Shown in pieces: positions 17,895 to 26,089 of a DNA stretch of 64,000 bases (position 1 is the first letter of the stretch; each line of letters opens with the position of its first letter). Location of the stretch: NCBI RefSeq assembly GCF_005144885.1, contig NZ_CP039690.1:2059001-2123000 (forward strand), read 5' to 3'. The notes beneath the pieces were generated by a model. It searched no databases. It worked only from the letters and a program-made list of their open reading frames with translations, and was not told the origin of the DNA. A program made the translations under genes and the position numbers. Origin of the DNA: Phreatobacter stygius (GTDB lineage: Bacteria; Pseudomonadota; Alphaproteobacteria; Rhizobiales; Phreatobacteraceae).

Positions 17895-19388
17895 ATGACC
17901 ATGCGCATCGCCTGTGGCGGCTTCATGCACGAGACCAATACCTTCGTCCCGGAGCCGACCGGTTGGGCGAGCTTTAACCAGGCCGGCGCCTGGCCCGGTT
18001 TCACCCGCGGCGATACGATCCCCGCCAAATTCGCGCCGTTCAACATCGCCATAACCGGTTTCATGGATGTGGCGATCGCCGCCGGCCACGCCATCGTGCC
18101 GCTGTCCTGGTCCTTCGCGCAACCCTCCGGCCGGGTCGCCGACAGCGTGTTCGAACGCGCCTCGGCCTATCTCCTGGCCGATATCGCCGATGCTGCGCCG
18201 GACGCGGTCTTTCTGGAACTGCACGGCGCCATGACCACCGAAACGACAGAGGATGCCGAAGGCGAATTGCTGCACCGGGTACGGCGCCTTGTTGGCCCCG
18301 ACGTGCCGATCGTCGCCTCGCTCGACCTGCACGCCAATGTCACGCAGCTGATGGTCGACAATGCCAGCTTCCTGTCGGCCTATCGCACCTATCCGCATAT
18401 CGACTGGCTGCAGACCGGCCAGCGCGTCGGCCGCTGGTTCGACACTGTGCGTGCCTGGGGGCCGAAGCCGGCGCGCGCCTTCCGCCAGATGCCGTTCCTG
18501 ATCCCGATCGCTTCGGGCTGCTCGATGATCGAACCGATGAAGGGCCTCTACGCGCTGCTGGAGGACATCGAGGCCGAAACCGGCGTCCATCTGTCGCTGT
18601 GCCCCGGCTTCCCTTCCGCCGACATCTACGACATGGGCGCGACCGTCATCGGCTATGGCGCCACGCAACCGGAGGTCGATGCGGCCGTCGACCGATTGGC
18701 CAAGGCGGTGATCCGCTCGGAAGCCGCTTTCCTGGAACATCTGGCCAAGCCCCGCGACGAGGCCCTCGACACGGCTTTTTCGCGCGCGGCCTCGGCCGCC
18801 AGGCCGGTGATCATTGCCGATACCCAGGACAATCCCGGCGCCGGCGGCTCGTCGATCACCACCGGTTTCCTGAAGTCGCTGATCGCACGCAAGGCCGAGA
18901 AGACGCTGGCCGCGCTGTTCCACGAGCCGGAGATCGCCACGGCCGCCCACAAGGCCGGCGTCGGCAAGACCATCGACGTCACCTTTGCCGCCCATGGCTC
19001 GGGTCCCGGCGAGGAACCGCTGTCGGCATCGGCCGAGGTTGTCGCCGTCTCCGACGGCCGTTTCACCGGCACCGGCCCGATGGTTGGCGGCCAGCCGATC
19101 CATATGGGGCCGTCGGCCTGGCTCCGGATCGGCGGCATCGATGTGGTGGTCGGCACGGTGCGCCAGCAGCCGCATTGCATCGCGGTCTGCACCCATCTCG
19201 GCGTCGACATCACCGGCTACAAGGTGGTCGTGCTGAAGAGCTCGGTGCATTTCCGCGGCGACTGGCAGCCCTATGCCGACAGCGTCGTGGTTGGTGCCTC
19301 GCCCGGCGCGGCGCTCGACGATACCGGCGTCATTCCGTTCGAGCACCTGCGCCCGAACGTCCGCCGCCGGCCCATGTCCAACGCGTGA
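17895..19388 (+). CDS. M81-family metallopeptidase, MlrC (microcystinase C) type
   Basis: 497 aa of the MlrC/DUF1485 family, which in sphingomonads ends the degradation of the cyclic peptide microcystin; most members act on unknown peptides or amides. Probable metal-ligand motifs are GGFMHETNTF (near the N-terminus), FLELHGAM and SLDLHANV, then DNPGAGGSS and the C-terminal MlrC domain with GPMVGGQPIHMG. No signal peptide is evident, so it should be cytoplasmic. The following genes (reductase, FAD oxidoreductase, lyase) face different ways, so no operon is claimed. Its stop codon begins a 15-bp repeat array. Confidence 0.88.
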   Translation: MTMRIACGGFMHETNTFVPEPTGWASFNQAGAWPGFTRGDTIPAKFAPFNIAITGFMDVAIAAGHAIVPLSWSFAQPSGRVADSVFERASAYLLADIADAAPDAVFLELHGAMTTETTEDAEGELLHRVRRLVGPDVPIVASLDLHANVTQLMVDNASFLSAYRTYPHIDWLQTGQRVGRWFDTVRAWGPKPARAFRQMPFLIPIASGCSMIEPMKGLYALLEDIEAETGVHLSLCPGFPSADIYDMGATVIGYGATQPEVDAAVDRLAKAVIRSEAAFLEHLAKPRDEALDTAFSRAASAARPVIIADTQDNPGAGGSSITTGFLKSLIARKAEKTLAALFHEPEIATAAHKAGVGKTIDVTFAAHGSGPGEEPLSASAEVVAVSDGRFTGTGPMVGGQPIHMGPSAWLRIGGIDVVVGTVRQQPHCIAVCTHLGVDITGYKVVVLKSSVHFRGDWQPYADSVVVGASPGAALDDTGVIPFEHLRPNVRRRPMSNA

Positions 19389-19427
19389 CGGTCCAAGGCG
19401 TGACGGTCCAAGGCGTGACGGTCCGAT
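19383..19427 (+). repeat. 15-bp tandem repeat reiterating the mlrC stop codon (2.9 copies)
   Basis: GCGTGACGGTCCAAG occurs at 19383-19397 and 19398-19412, then as GCGTGACGGTCC plus GAT at 19413-19427. The true stop TGA (19386) recurs in frame at 19401 and 19416, and a further diverged TGA is at 19431, again 15 bases on. It occupies most of the 63-bp gap to the convergent gene. Confidence 0.95.
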
Positions 19428-19451
19428 GCCTGAGCGGAGCGAAACGCGGCG

Positions 19452-20432
19452 TCAGCGCTTGTGCTGGATCGCCGCGTCGAGCCCGCGCAGCAGCGGCAGG
19501 ATGACATCGATGGTCGGCGTCGCGACGCCGGCCTCGCGCGCGAAGGCCTGGACCTGGCCGACGATCGCTTCCACCTCCATCGGCCGGCCCATCTCGACAT
19601 CCTGCAACATGGACGAGCGGCCGCCGGCGCGACCCGGCGCCGGATTGACGATCGCCTCCGCGTCGACGCTGTCGGCGAAGTCCCAGCCGAGCGCCCGGGC
19701 GACCTCGACCGTCTCCTTGATCATGCCGCGCCCGACCTCGCCAATGCCCGGCGCCCTCGGCCAATCGGCTGTCGGCACCCGGGTGATCGCCGAAAGCGGG
19801 TTGCCGGCGACATTGCGGAACAGTTTTTCCCACATGTCGCGCCGAATATCCTCGGAGACCGGCGCGCTCAGGCCGGCCGCCTCGAACAGTTCGGCGGCCG
19901 CTTCCGCCCGCGGCGAGCGGTCGCCGGTCGGCTCGCCCATGATCCACTTGTTGGCGCCGAAATGGGTGACCACGCCCGGCTGCTTCAACGCGTTGGACGA
20001 ATAGACCACGCCGCCGAGCACACATTCCGGACCGAGCTCGCGCCACAAAAGCCCGTCGGGATCGAGCAGCGGCAGCGAACCGCCGTCATCGATGCCGTAG
20101 CGCCACCACCAGGGAATGCCGTTGTTGAAGAACAGCGCGGCGGCGCTCGGCGCCAGCAGCTTTTTCAACGGCCTGGCAACCGCCGGCAGCGACGGCGCCT
20201 TCAACGACAGCACGACCAGGTCTTGCGGCGGCAATTTCGAGGGGTCGTCGGTCGCGGCAAAAGGTTTGCCGCCGATCACCTTGCCTTCGGTCTCCAGGAA
20301 CAGGCCGTTCTCGCTGATGGCGGCGAGATGGGCGCCGCGCGCCACCACCGAGACCTCGGCATCGCCCTTGGCGATCAGACGCGCGGCCAGGTGGCCGCCA
20401 ATGGCGCCAGCGCCGTAAACACAGACTTTCAT
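19452..20432 (-). CDS. 2-dehydropantoate 2-reductase (ApbA/PanE) family protein
   Basis: 326 aa, NADPH-dependent reductase fold. A GAGAIGGHLAARL dinucleotide motif lies at residues 8-20, followed by LVVLSLKAP and FFNNGIP. The C-terminal domain has the PanE-type lysine region DMWEKLFRNVAGNPLSAI. Ketopantoate reduction to pantoate (pantothenate synthesis) is the founding activity, but genomes like this carry several paralogues with other 2-oxo-acid substrates, so panE is not assigned. It starts 31 nt after the DAO gene's stop, on the same strand, and is probably co-transcribed with it. Confidence 0.85.
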   Translation of the reverse strand: MKVCVYGAGAIGGHLAARLIAKGDAEVSVVARGAHLAAISENGLFLETEGKVIGGKPFAATDDPSKLPPQDLVVLSLKAPSLPAVARPLKKLLAPSAAALFFNNGIPWWWRYGIDDGGSLPLLDPDGLLWRELGPECVLGGVVYSSNALKQPGVVTHFGANKWIMGEPTGDRSPRAEAAAELFEAAGLSAPVSEDIRRDMWEKLFRNVAGNPLSAITRVPTADWPRAPGIGEVGRGMIKETVEVARALGWDFADSVDAEAIVNPAPGRAGGRSSMLQDVEMGRPMEVEAIVGQVQAFAREAGVATPTIDVILPLLRGLDAAIQHKR

Positions 20433-20463
20433 GCGATGCTCTCCCGGCGGCCCGGCCGCGCGA

Positions 20464-21636
20464 TCAGATAACGTTCAACTCCAGAACCGGTTCGCTCCTG
20501 GCGATGCGGCCATAACCGAAGACCGACAGATCGAGCGACCGGTAGCCGCCGAACACGATCTGTTCCGCGATGGCGCGGCCGGCTGCCGGCGCCTGCTGCA
20601 GTCCGTGGCCGGAGAAACCATTGATGAACTGCAGGTTGGCCACCTCCGGGTGCGGCCCGAGAATGGCGTTGTGGTCGAGCGTGTTGAAATCGTAATGCCC
20701 GGCCCAGGCGCGGATCAGGCGGAGCTCTTCGAGCGCCGGGATGCGGGTCGCCCAGGCCGGCCAGACATAGGCCTCGAACTCGTCGTGGTTCGGCTCGAAA
20801 TCGCCGTGGGCCGCCGGATCCGGGTCGTTTTCGCCCGGGCCCCAGCCGCCAATGATCAGCTCGCGTTCGGGTCGCATCCAGACCCCCGAGGGATCGACGA
20901 TCAGCGGCATGTTGGCAAAGGACGCTGGGCATTTGGCCACGAACACCGTGCGCTTGCGCGGTTCGACCGGCAGCGCGATGCCGGCACCCTCGGCCAGCCG
21001 TCCGGCCCAGGCGCCGGCCGCCAGCACGCAGGTGCCACAGCTCACGACGGAGCCGTCGGCGAGTGTCACGCCGGTGATCCGGTTGCCCTCGCGCTCGAGA
21101 CCCTTGACCTCGGCCTTCTGGTAGACCACGCCCGCCTCGCGGGCCGCCTTGCGGAACAGGTCGAGCAGCATGGCGGCGTCGAACCAGCCTTCGCCGGTTC
21201 GCCCCCAGGCGCCCGCCGCGAGCTCCTCGGTGCTGAGCCAGGGGAAGCGCTGCTTCAGTTCGTCCGGCGACAACAGCACGATGTCGGCGCCCTCGGCGCT
21301 CTGCGTCCGCCAATTGGCCTCCAGCACGCCGCGGCCGGTGTCGCTCGCCAGGATCAGATAGCCGCCCTCATGGAAGCCGATATCGGCATCCGGACTGAAG
21401 CGCTCCTTCAGGCCGCGAATGATCTCGATGCCGAACCGGCTCATCCGGATATTCTCCGGCGTCGAGAACTGCTGGCGGATCGAGGCCGCCGACAGCGTGG
21501 TCGACGACTGGGCATAGGTCGGATCGCGTTCGATGACCCTGACGCTGCCCGCGAAACCCAGCTCTTTCTTGAGGAAATAGGCGGCGCAGGATCCCATGAT
21601 CCCGCCGCCGACGATCAGAACATCCGTATCAGTCAC
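20464..21636 (-). CDS. FAD-dependent oxidoreductase, DAO/sarcosine-oxidase-beta type
   Basis: The GTG at 21636 is preferred because it places the FAD-binding GGGIMG motif (VLIVGGGIMGSCAAY) at the very N-terminus; a TTG at 21672 would add 12 unconserved residues. The 390 aa protein continues with SSTTLSAASIRQQFS and a C-terminal GFSGHGLQQAPAAGRAIAE, the typical end of the DAO fold. Such enzymes oxidise amino or N-methylated amino acids to the imine. It forms a two-gene unit with the ketopantoate-reductase-like gene downstream and is divergent from the CitE-like gene. Confidence 0.88.
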   Translation of the reverse strand: MTDTDVLIVGGGIMGSCAAYFLKKELGFAGSVRVIERDPTYAQSSTTLSAASIRQQFSTPENIRMSRFGIEIIRGLKERFSPDADIGFHEGGYLILASDTGRGVLEANWRTQSAEGADIVLLSPDELKQRFPWLSTEELAAGAWGRTGEGWFDAAMLLDLFRKAAREAGVVYQKAEVKGLEREGNRITGVTLADGSVVSCGTCVLAAGAWAGRLAEGAGIALPVEPRKRTVFVAKCPASFANMPLIVDPSGVWMRPERELIIGGWGPGENDPDPAAHGDFEPNHDEFEAYVWPAWATRIPALEELRLIRAWAGHYDFNTLDHNAILGPHPEVANLQFINGFSGHGLQQAPAAGRAIAEQIVFGGYRSLDLSVFGYGRIARSEPVLELNVI

Positions 21637-21762
21637 GCGCCGCACAACCCTGAAGCAAAAGAGCGAAATCAATCTAAGCGAAAGGACGATGGCACGGCCG
21701 CCGCAAGGCGGCTAGCCTCTGGCCAGTCGCTCAGCGCATAGCCCCTTTTCGGACCGCCCGCC

Positions 21763-22653
21763 ATGTCGAACCGCCCTCGCCGCTCCGTCCTCTATATGCC
21801 GGGCTCCAATGCCCGGGCACTCGAAAAGGCCCGCGCACTGCCCGCCGACGTCGTCATCCTCGACCTCGAGGACGCGGTTGCGCCCGACGCCAAGGCAACC
21901 GCGCGTGCGCAGGTCGCCGCCGCTGTGACAGCCGGCGGCTTCGGCCATCGCGAGGTGGTGGCGCGCATCAACGGGCTGGAAACGCCCTGGGGCATGGCCG
22001 ATCTGGCGGCGATCGCGGCGACCGGTCCCGATGTCATTCTCATTCCGAAAGTCAACAAGAGCGACGACCTGATCGCCGCCGGACGAGCGCTGGCCGAGGC
22101 CGGTACGCCCGGGCGCACCCGGGTCTGGGCCATGATGGAAACGCCGCTCGCCATGCTGAACGCGGCAACCATCGCCGCGGCGGCCGCCGATCCGGCGACC
22201 CGGCTTTCCGGCTTCGTCATGGGCACCAATGATCTCGCCAAGGAAACCGGCGCCCGCCTGGTGCCTGGCCGCGCGCCGATGAATTCCTGGCTGATGACCT
22301 GCCTTGCCGCCGCCAGGGCCCATGGCCTTGTGATCATCGACGGTGTCTGGAACGAGATTGCCGACGAGGCCGGTTTCATCAGGGAATGCGCCGAGGCGCG
22401 CGACATGGGCTTCGACGGCAAGACGCTGATCCACCCGAACCAGATCGCCGGCTGCAACGCCGCCTTCTCGCCGGCCGAGACCGAGGTCGCCTGGGCCCGC
22501 AAGATCATTGCGGCTTTCGAACAGCCGGAGAATGCCGCCAAGGGCGCGCTGCAGGTCGAGGGCCGCATGGTCGAGCGGCTTCATGCCGACATGGCGCGGC
22601 GCCTGGTCGGCATTGCCGAAGCCATTGCCGAGCGCGAAATCCCGGCCGCCTAA
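21763..22653 (+). CDS. HpcH/HpaI aldolase/citrate lyase (CitE-like) family protein
   Basis: 296 aa TIM-barrel lyase. SVLYMPGSNARALEKA, ILDLEDAV, a conserved ARINGLETPW, metal-binding METPLAMLNA and GTNDLAKETG follow in order, then GFDGKTLIHPNQI. Family members cleave or hydrolyse malyl-, methylmalyl- or citramalyl-CoA esters. As no citrate lyase alpha or gamma subunits are present, it is a stand-alone CitE-like enzyme rather than citrate lyase. No strong RBS is seen; the start follows from family alignment from memory. Confidence 0.88.
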   Translation: MSNRPRRSVLYMPGSNARALEKARALPADVVILDLEDAVAPDAKATARAQVAAAVTAGGFGHREVVARINGLETPWGMADLAAIAATGPDVILIPKVNKSDDLIAAGRALAEAGTPGRTRVWAMMETPLAMLNAATIAAAAADPATRLSGFVMGTNDLAKETGARLVPGRAPMNSWLMTCLAAARAHGLVIIDGVWNEIADEAGFIRECAEARDMGFDGKTLIHPNQIAGCNAAFSPAETEVAWARKIIAAFEQPENAAKGALQVEGRMVERLHADMARRLVGIAEAIAEREIPAA

Positions 22654-22782
22654 GTCCTGTGTTGTTTGAGTTCGCCGCGGTTCGAGGGACCGGCGAGGCG
22701 TTCATCGCGAAGCCGAGCGCAATCAGCCGATTTGCATAGCGGCAGGTCAGGCTTCGAGGCCATGCACCTGAACCTCGCCCTC

Positions 22783-22805
22783 ACCTCGCCCCAGCGGGGA
22801 GAGGT
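22783..22805. repeat. REP-like intergenic palindrome, left of the IS110 element
   Basis: ACCTCGCCCC (22783-22792) and GGGGAGAGGT (22796-22805) form a 10-bp dyad with one mismatch and a 3-nt loop. The CCCC/GGGGAGAGG wording is typical of extragenic palindromes scattered through rhizobial genomes. A related copy lies on the other flank of the transposase. Confidence 0.6.
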
Positions 22806-22849
22806 CGACCGAAGCGCAGCGGAGGTCGGGAGAGCATCTGTGTTTCGGG

Positions 22850-23830
22850 TCAAGCCTGTTTTGGAGCGTGAGTGGCCCAAGTGCGGTCCTGAGCGATAAG
22901 GGTGTTGGCGAGGACGACGAGCTTTCGAGCCACGGCGATGAGGGCGCATTTGGGCTTCTTGCCCTTGGCGATCAGGCGGTCGTGGAAACTTTTCATGTCG
23001 GCGTTGCAGCGCGTGGCCGAGAGCGCCGCCAGGTAGAGAACGCGGCGCACCCGGGAGCGTCCGCCCCAGATGACGCGGACGCCCTGTCGTTCACCGGAAT
23101 CATCGGCGATCGGGGCTAGTCCCGCCAACAGGCTGATCTGTTTGATGTTGCAGGTCCCCAGCTCGGTCAGGGCGGCCACCAGGGTCGTGGCGACCGCCGG
23201 GCCGAACGAAGGGATCGAGATCAGAATGTCGTGGCGTCTGGCCAGGCATGGATCGGCCGCGATGCGTTTGGCGATCTCGCCGGCGATGGCTTCGATAGCC
23301 TTGGCGATCCGGGTGAGACGGTGAGCGAGATGGCGGATCAGGAACTTGTCGGTGACCGCGTGCCGCTGGTTCTTGAGGGCTGTCTGTTCGTCGACGGCCG
23401 CATCGCGGGCGCTGACCAACTCATTGAGCGCATCGAGGGCTTCCGGTGCCGGCGGTCGCTGGGCCGGGTTCATGGCCCGCGCGAACAGGGCCAACACGCG
23501 GGCATCGAGCCGGTCGGTCTTGGCCAAGGTGCCCGTGGCACGCGCGAACATGCGCACGCGATAAGGATCGACCACGGCAACCGGCACGCCCGAGGCATGC
23601 AGGCTTCGGCGAACCTGGCGGTGCCACTTGCCGGTCGCCTCGACCACGACCAGCGCCAGATCAAAGCGCTGAAGCCAGCGCTTCAACTGCCGGATGCCCA
23701 ACTCGGCATTGGCAAAACGGTGGGTCTCCCCGCCGGGCAGAACGTGGATGTCGAGCCAGCTCTTGCTGACGTCGATTCCCACGGTAGACTTGCCTTCGGT
23801 CTCTTGTTTGGACGCTTCCTTGCCTTGCAT
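22850..23830 (-). CDS. IS110-family transposase (DEDD recombinase)
   Basis: The start at 23830 (MQGKEASKQ) follows GGGGAGGAAG and gives 326 aa; an ATG at 23851 is also possible. The N-terminal RuvC-like domain shows the acidic tetrad in GIDVSKSWLDIH, VVVEATG and KTDRLDARVLA. The C-terminal Transposase_20 domain has ISIPSFGPAVATTLVAAL and LAGLAPIADDSGERQG, containing the conserved serine, then GGRSRVRRVLYLAA. There is no frameshift or premature stop, so the enzyme appears intact. IS110 recombinases act with a bridge RNA encoded by the element's own non-coding end. Confidence 0.93.
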   Translation of the reverse strand: MQGKEASKQETEGKSTVGIDVSKSWLDIHVLPGGETHRFANAELGIRQLKRWLQRFDLALVVVEATGKWHRQVRRSLHASGVPVAVVDPYRVRMFARATGTLAKTDRLDARVLALFARAMNPAQRPPAPEALDALNELVSARDAAVDEQTALKNQRHAVTDKFLIRHLAHRLTRIAKAIEAIAGEIAKRIAADPCLARRHDILISIPSFGPAVATTLVAALTELGTCNIKQISLLAGLAPIADDSGERQGVRVIWGGRSRVRRVLYLAALSATRCNADMKSFHDRLIAKGKKPKCALIAVARKLVVLANTLIAQDRTWATHAPKQA

Positions 23831-23879
23831 ACGGGACTTCCTCCCCAGCATCTGTTCAGGACAAGAGCCAGAGGACGGC

Positions 23880-24030
23880 CGGACCATGCTCTCCCGCGGT
23901 GCTGAGCCAAAGGGTGAAACGGTCCCGGACATCCGCGTCGAGGCCGGTGGCCACCGGCCTCGACGCACCTCTCAGCCTGCGCTGAGTCGGTCCCGCAAAC
24001 ATGCAAGGGGGAGAGGCGCTGACCGGGGGT
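23880..24030 (-). ncRNA. candidate bridge-RNA region of the IS110 element
   Basis: The region directly upstream of the transposase is rich in stem-loops. It has the 32-nt perfect palindrome (23935-23966), CTCAGC-CTGC-GCTGAG (23971-23986), and two copies of CGGTCCCG (about 23920-23927 and 23988-23995) bracketing these. IS110-group elements are known to express a bridge RNA with target and donor loops from this side. The loops and core dinucleotide were not identified, so this is positional inference. Confidence 0.3.
23935..23966. repeat. perfect 32-nt palindrome upstream of the IS110 transposase
   Basis: Bases 23935-23950 (GCGTCGAGGCCGGTGG) are the exact reverse complement of 23951-23966. There is no spacer. 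It starts 105 bp upstream of the transposase start codon. Confidence 0.9.
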
Positions 24031-24083
24031 CATCATGCGAAGCGCTCAACGCCCTGTTCTGAATGCTTAATTCCCCCTCTCCC

Positions 24084-24122
24084 GGCGCTGACGCGCCAAC
24101 CTCCCCCCGCTGGGGGGAGGTT
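24084..24122. repeat. REP-like double palindrome, right of the IS110 element
   Basis: GGCGC-TGAC-GCGCC (24084-24097) is followed directly by AACCTCCCCCC-GCT-GGGGGGAGGTT (24098-24122), a perfect 11-bp stem. The rest of the 464-bp gap before aroK shows no gene. Similar wording to the left-flank copy suggests one repeat family. Confidence 0.65.
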
Positions 24123-24294
24123 GAGCGGCGGCCACGCAACCGCCACGACGCGCACCGGATGCGTGAGCGCTGCGGCCCTTGGTCGGCCAAAGCATGAGAA
24201 CCTGACCCTCGCAGCGGACACCGCCAATTGGCCGTCCTGCCCCGTTGCCTCCCCCGCCCGTTCGTGACACAGGGGTAACGAAACGGGGACCATC

Positions 24295-24885
24295 ATGGGC
24301 GCGACGACCGCCGAGATCGACACGACAGGTTTGCGCGCGGCGCTTGGCGCGCGCTCGATTGTGCTCGTCGGTCTGATGGGCGCCGGCAAGACCTCGATCG
24401 GCCGCCGGCTCGCCCAACGCCTCGGTTTGCCCTTCATCGATGCCGACCAGGAGATCGAGAAGGCGCATGTCATGTCGATCCCGGAAATTTTCGAGAAACA
24501 TGGCGAAGCCTATTTCAGGGCCGGCGAGGTGCGCGTGGTCGCCCGCATCCTGAAGGACGGTCCGCAGGTGCTGGCCACCGGCGGCGGCGCCTTCATGAAC
24601 CCCGAGACCCGCGCCAATATCCGCGCGCTCGGCATTTCGCTCTGGCTGAAGGCCGATCTCGACGTGCTGATGCGGCGGGTCCGGCGGCGCAGCGACCGGC
24701 CGCTCTTGAAGCAGGCCGACCCGGAAGCCGTGCTCCGCCGGCTGATGGAGGAGCGCTATCCGGTTTATGCGGAGGCCGATCTCGCCATCGTCTCGCGCGA
24801 GGCCTCGCATGAGGAGATCGTCGACGAGGCCGTCAATGTGCTGGTCGACCATCTGCTGGCGCCGAAGGAGTTGAACCAGCCGTGA
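24295..24885 (+). CDS. aroK: shikimate kinase
   Basis: Phosphorylates shikimate at O3 with ATP in the chorismate pathway. 196 aa. Walker A GLMGAGKTSIGRRLA lies at about residues 26-40, the shikimate-binding D-x-D in FIDADQEIE follows, then FRAGEVRVV and the glycine-rich GGGAFMNPETR, and the lid region RRRSDRPLL. The stop overlaps the aroB start (GTGA), the usual rhizobial aroK-aroB arrangement. Confidence 0.96.
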   Translation: MGATTAEIDTTGLRAALGARSIVLVGLMGAGKTSIGRRLAQRLGLPFIDADQEIEKAHVMSIPEIFEKHGEAYFRAGEVRVVARILKDGPQVLATGGGAFMNPETRANIRALGISLWLKADLDVLMRRVRRRSDRPLLKQADPEAVLRRLMEERYPVYAEADLAIVSREASHEEIVDEAVNVLVDHLLAPKELNQP

Positions 24886-26018
24886 GCGCCCCGTCCGACC
24901 CCGATGCCATCACCAGCGTTCCGGTTGCGCTCGGTGAACGCTCTTACGACATCCTGATCGGCGCCGGCCTGATCGCCGGCGCCGGCGCGACCATCGCCGC
25001 GCGGTTTCCGGGCCGGGCTGTCGCCATCGTCACCGACGAGACGGTCGGCGGGCTCCATGGCCAGGCGCTCGAACAGAGCCTTGATGGGGCCGGCATCCGC
25101 CATATCCGGATCAGCGTTCCCGCGGGCGAAGCCACCAAGCGCTTCGCCATGCTCGAACAGGTGGTCGACCAGTTGCTCGCCGCCCGGATGGAGCGCGGCG
25201 ACCTGGTCGTGGCGCTCGGCGGCGGCGTGGTCGGTGACCTCGCCGGCTTTGCCGCGGCCATCGTCCGGCGCGGCATGGGTTTCGTGCAGATGCCGACCAG
25301 CCTGCTCGCCCAGGTCGATTCCTCGGTCGGCGGCAAGACCGGCATCAATTCGCGCCATGGCAAGAACCTGATCGGCGCCTTCTATCAGCCCGGCCTGGTG
25401 CTGGCCGATACCGACGTGCTCGACACCCTGTCGACCCGCGAGTTCCGCGCCGGTTATGCCGAGGTCGCGAAATACGGGCTGATCGACGATCCCGGCTTCT
25501 TCGGCTGGCTGGAAGCCAATTGGCGCGGCATATTCCAGGGTGGCCGCGACCGGACCCAGGCGATCGCCACCTCCTGCCGCGCCAAGGCCGCGGTGGTCGC
25601 CCGCGACGAAACCGAAACCGGCGACCGCGCCTTGCTCAATCTCGGCCATACCTTCGGCCATGCGCTCGAAGCCGCCACCGGCTACGACAGCGCCCGCCTG
25701 GTCCATGGCGAGGGCGTCGCCATCGGCATGGCGCAGGCCTATCGTTTCTCGGCGAAACTCGGCCTTTGCCCGCCTGATGACGCCGAACGCATGCGATCGC
25801 ATCTGACGGCCGTTGGATTGCCGACCGAACTCGCTCATATTCCGGGCGACGTCGGCGATGTCGACCGGCTGATGACTGCGATCCAGCAGGACAAGAAGGT
25901 GACGCGCGGCGCGCTGACCTTCATCCTGACCCGCGGCATCGGCCGAAGCTTCATCGCAGGGGATGTCGACCCCACGGCCGTGCGCTCGTTCCTGGCGGAA
26001 GAGCTCGCGCGCCGGTAG
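24882..26018 (+). CDS. aroB: 3-dehydroquinate synthase
   Basis: Converts DAHP to 3-dehydroquinate using NAD+ and a divalent metal. The GTG start overlaps aroK by four bases. The 378 aa product carries the NAD-binding GGGVVGDLAGFAAA, SSVGGKTGIN, the substrate region KNLIGAFYQP, and the metal histidine in NLGHTFGHALE, followed by HGEGVAIGM. Full length, no anomalies. It is the second gene of the aroK-aroB-CorC unit. Confidence 0.97.
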   Translation: MSAPSDPDAITSVPVALGERSYDILIGAGLIAGAGATIAARFPGRAVAIVTDETVGGLHGQALEQSLDGAGIRHIRISVPAGEATKRFAMLEQVVDQLLAARMERGDLVVALGGGVVGDLAGFAAAIVRRGMGFVQMPTSLLAQVDSSVGGKTGINSRHGKNLIGAFYQPGLVLADTDVLDTLSTREFRAGYAEVAKYGLIDDPGFFGWLEANWRGIFQGGRDRTQAIATSCRAKAAVVARDETETGDRALLNLGHTFGHALEAATGYDSARLVHGEGVAIGMAQAYRFSAKLGLCPPDDAERMRSHLTAVGLPTELAHIPGDVGDVDRLMTAIQQDKKVTRGALTFILTRGIGRSFIAGDVDPTAVRSFLAEELARR

Positions 26019-26089
26019 CGCCTGGCCGGTGAGCCATCGGCGGCGCGCGGGGCAGTGAGGTTAGCCGCCTCCCGGCGGCCGAGGAGACC

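Larger units (their letters stand above)
22841..24060 (-). mobile_element. IS110-family insertion sequence (boundaries uncertain)
   Basis: A single transposase gene lies between citE-like and aroK genes, with a folded non-coding upstream region and no long terminal inverted repeats, as expected for IS110. Exact ends cannot be placed because IS110 elements often leave no recognisable target duplication. The upstream flank up to about 24060 is included because IS110-group elements carry a non-coding left end of some 100-250 bp. It separates, without damaging, two unrelated genes. Confidence 0.7.

Noticed and set aside
22679-22695. GGTTCGAGGGACC as a tRNA T-arm
   Set aside because: No acceptor, anticodon or D-arm partners could be found around it on either strand.
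22833-23855. AGCATCTGT direct repeats (22833-22841 and 23847-23855) as target-site duplication of the IS
   Set aside because: The right copy lies only about 20 bp upstream of the chosen transposase start and would leave no room for the non-coding left end; a 9-bp match is probably chance.
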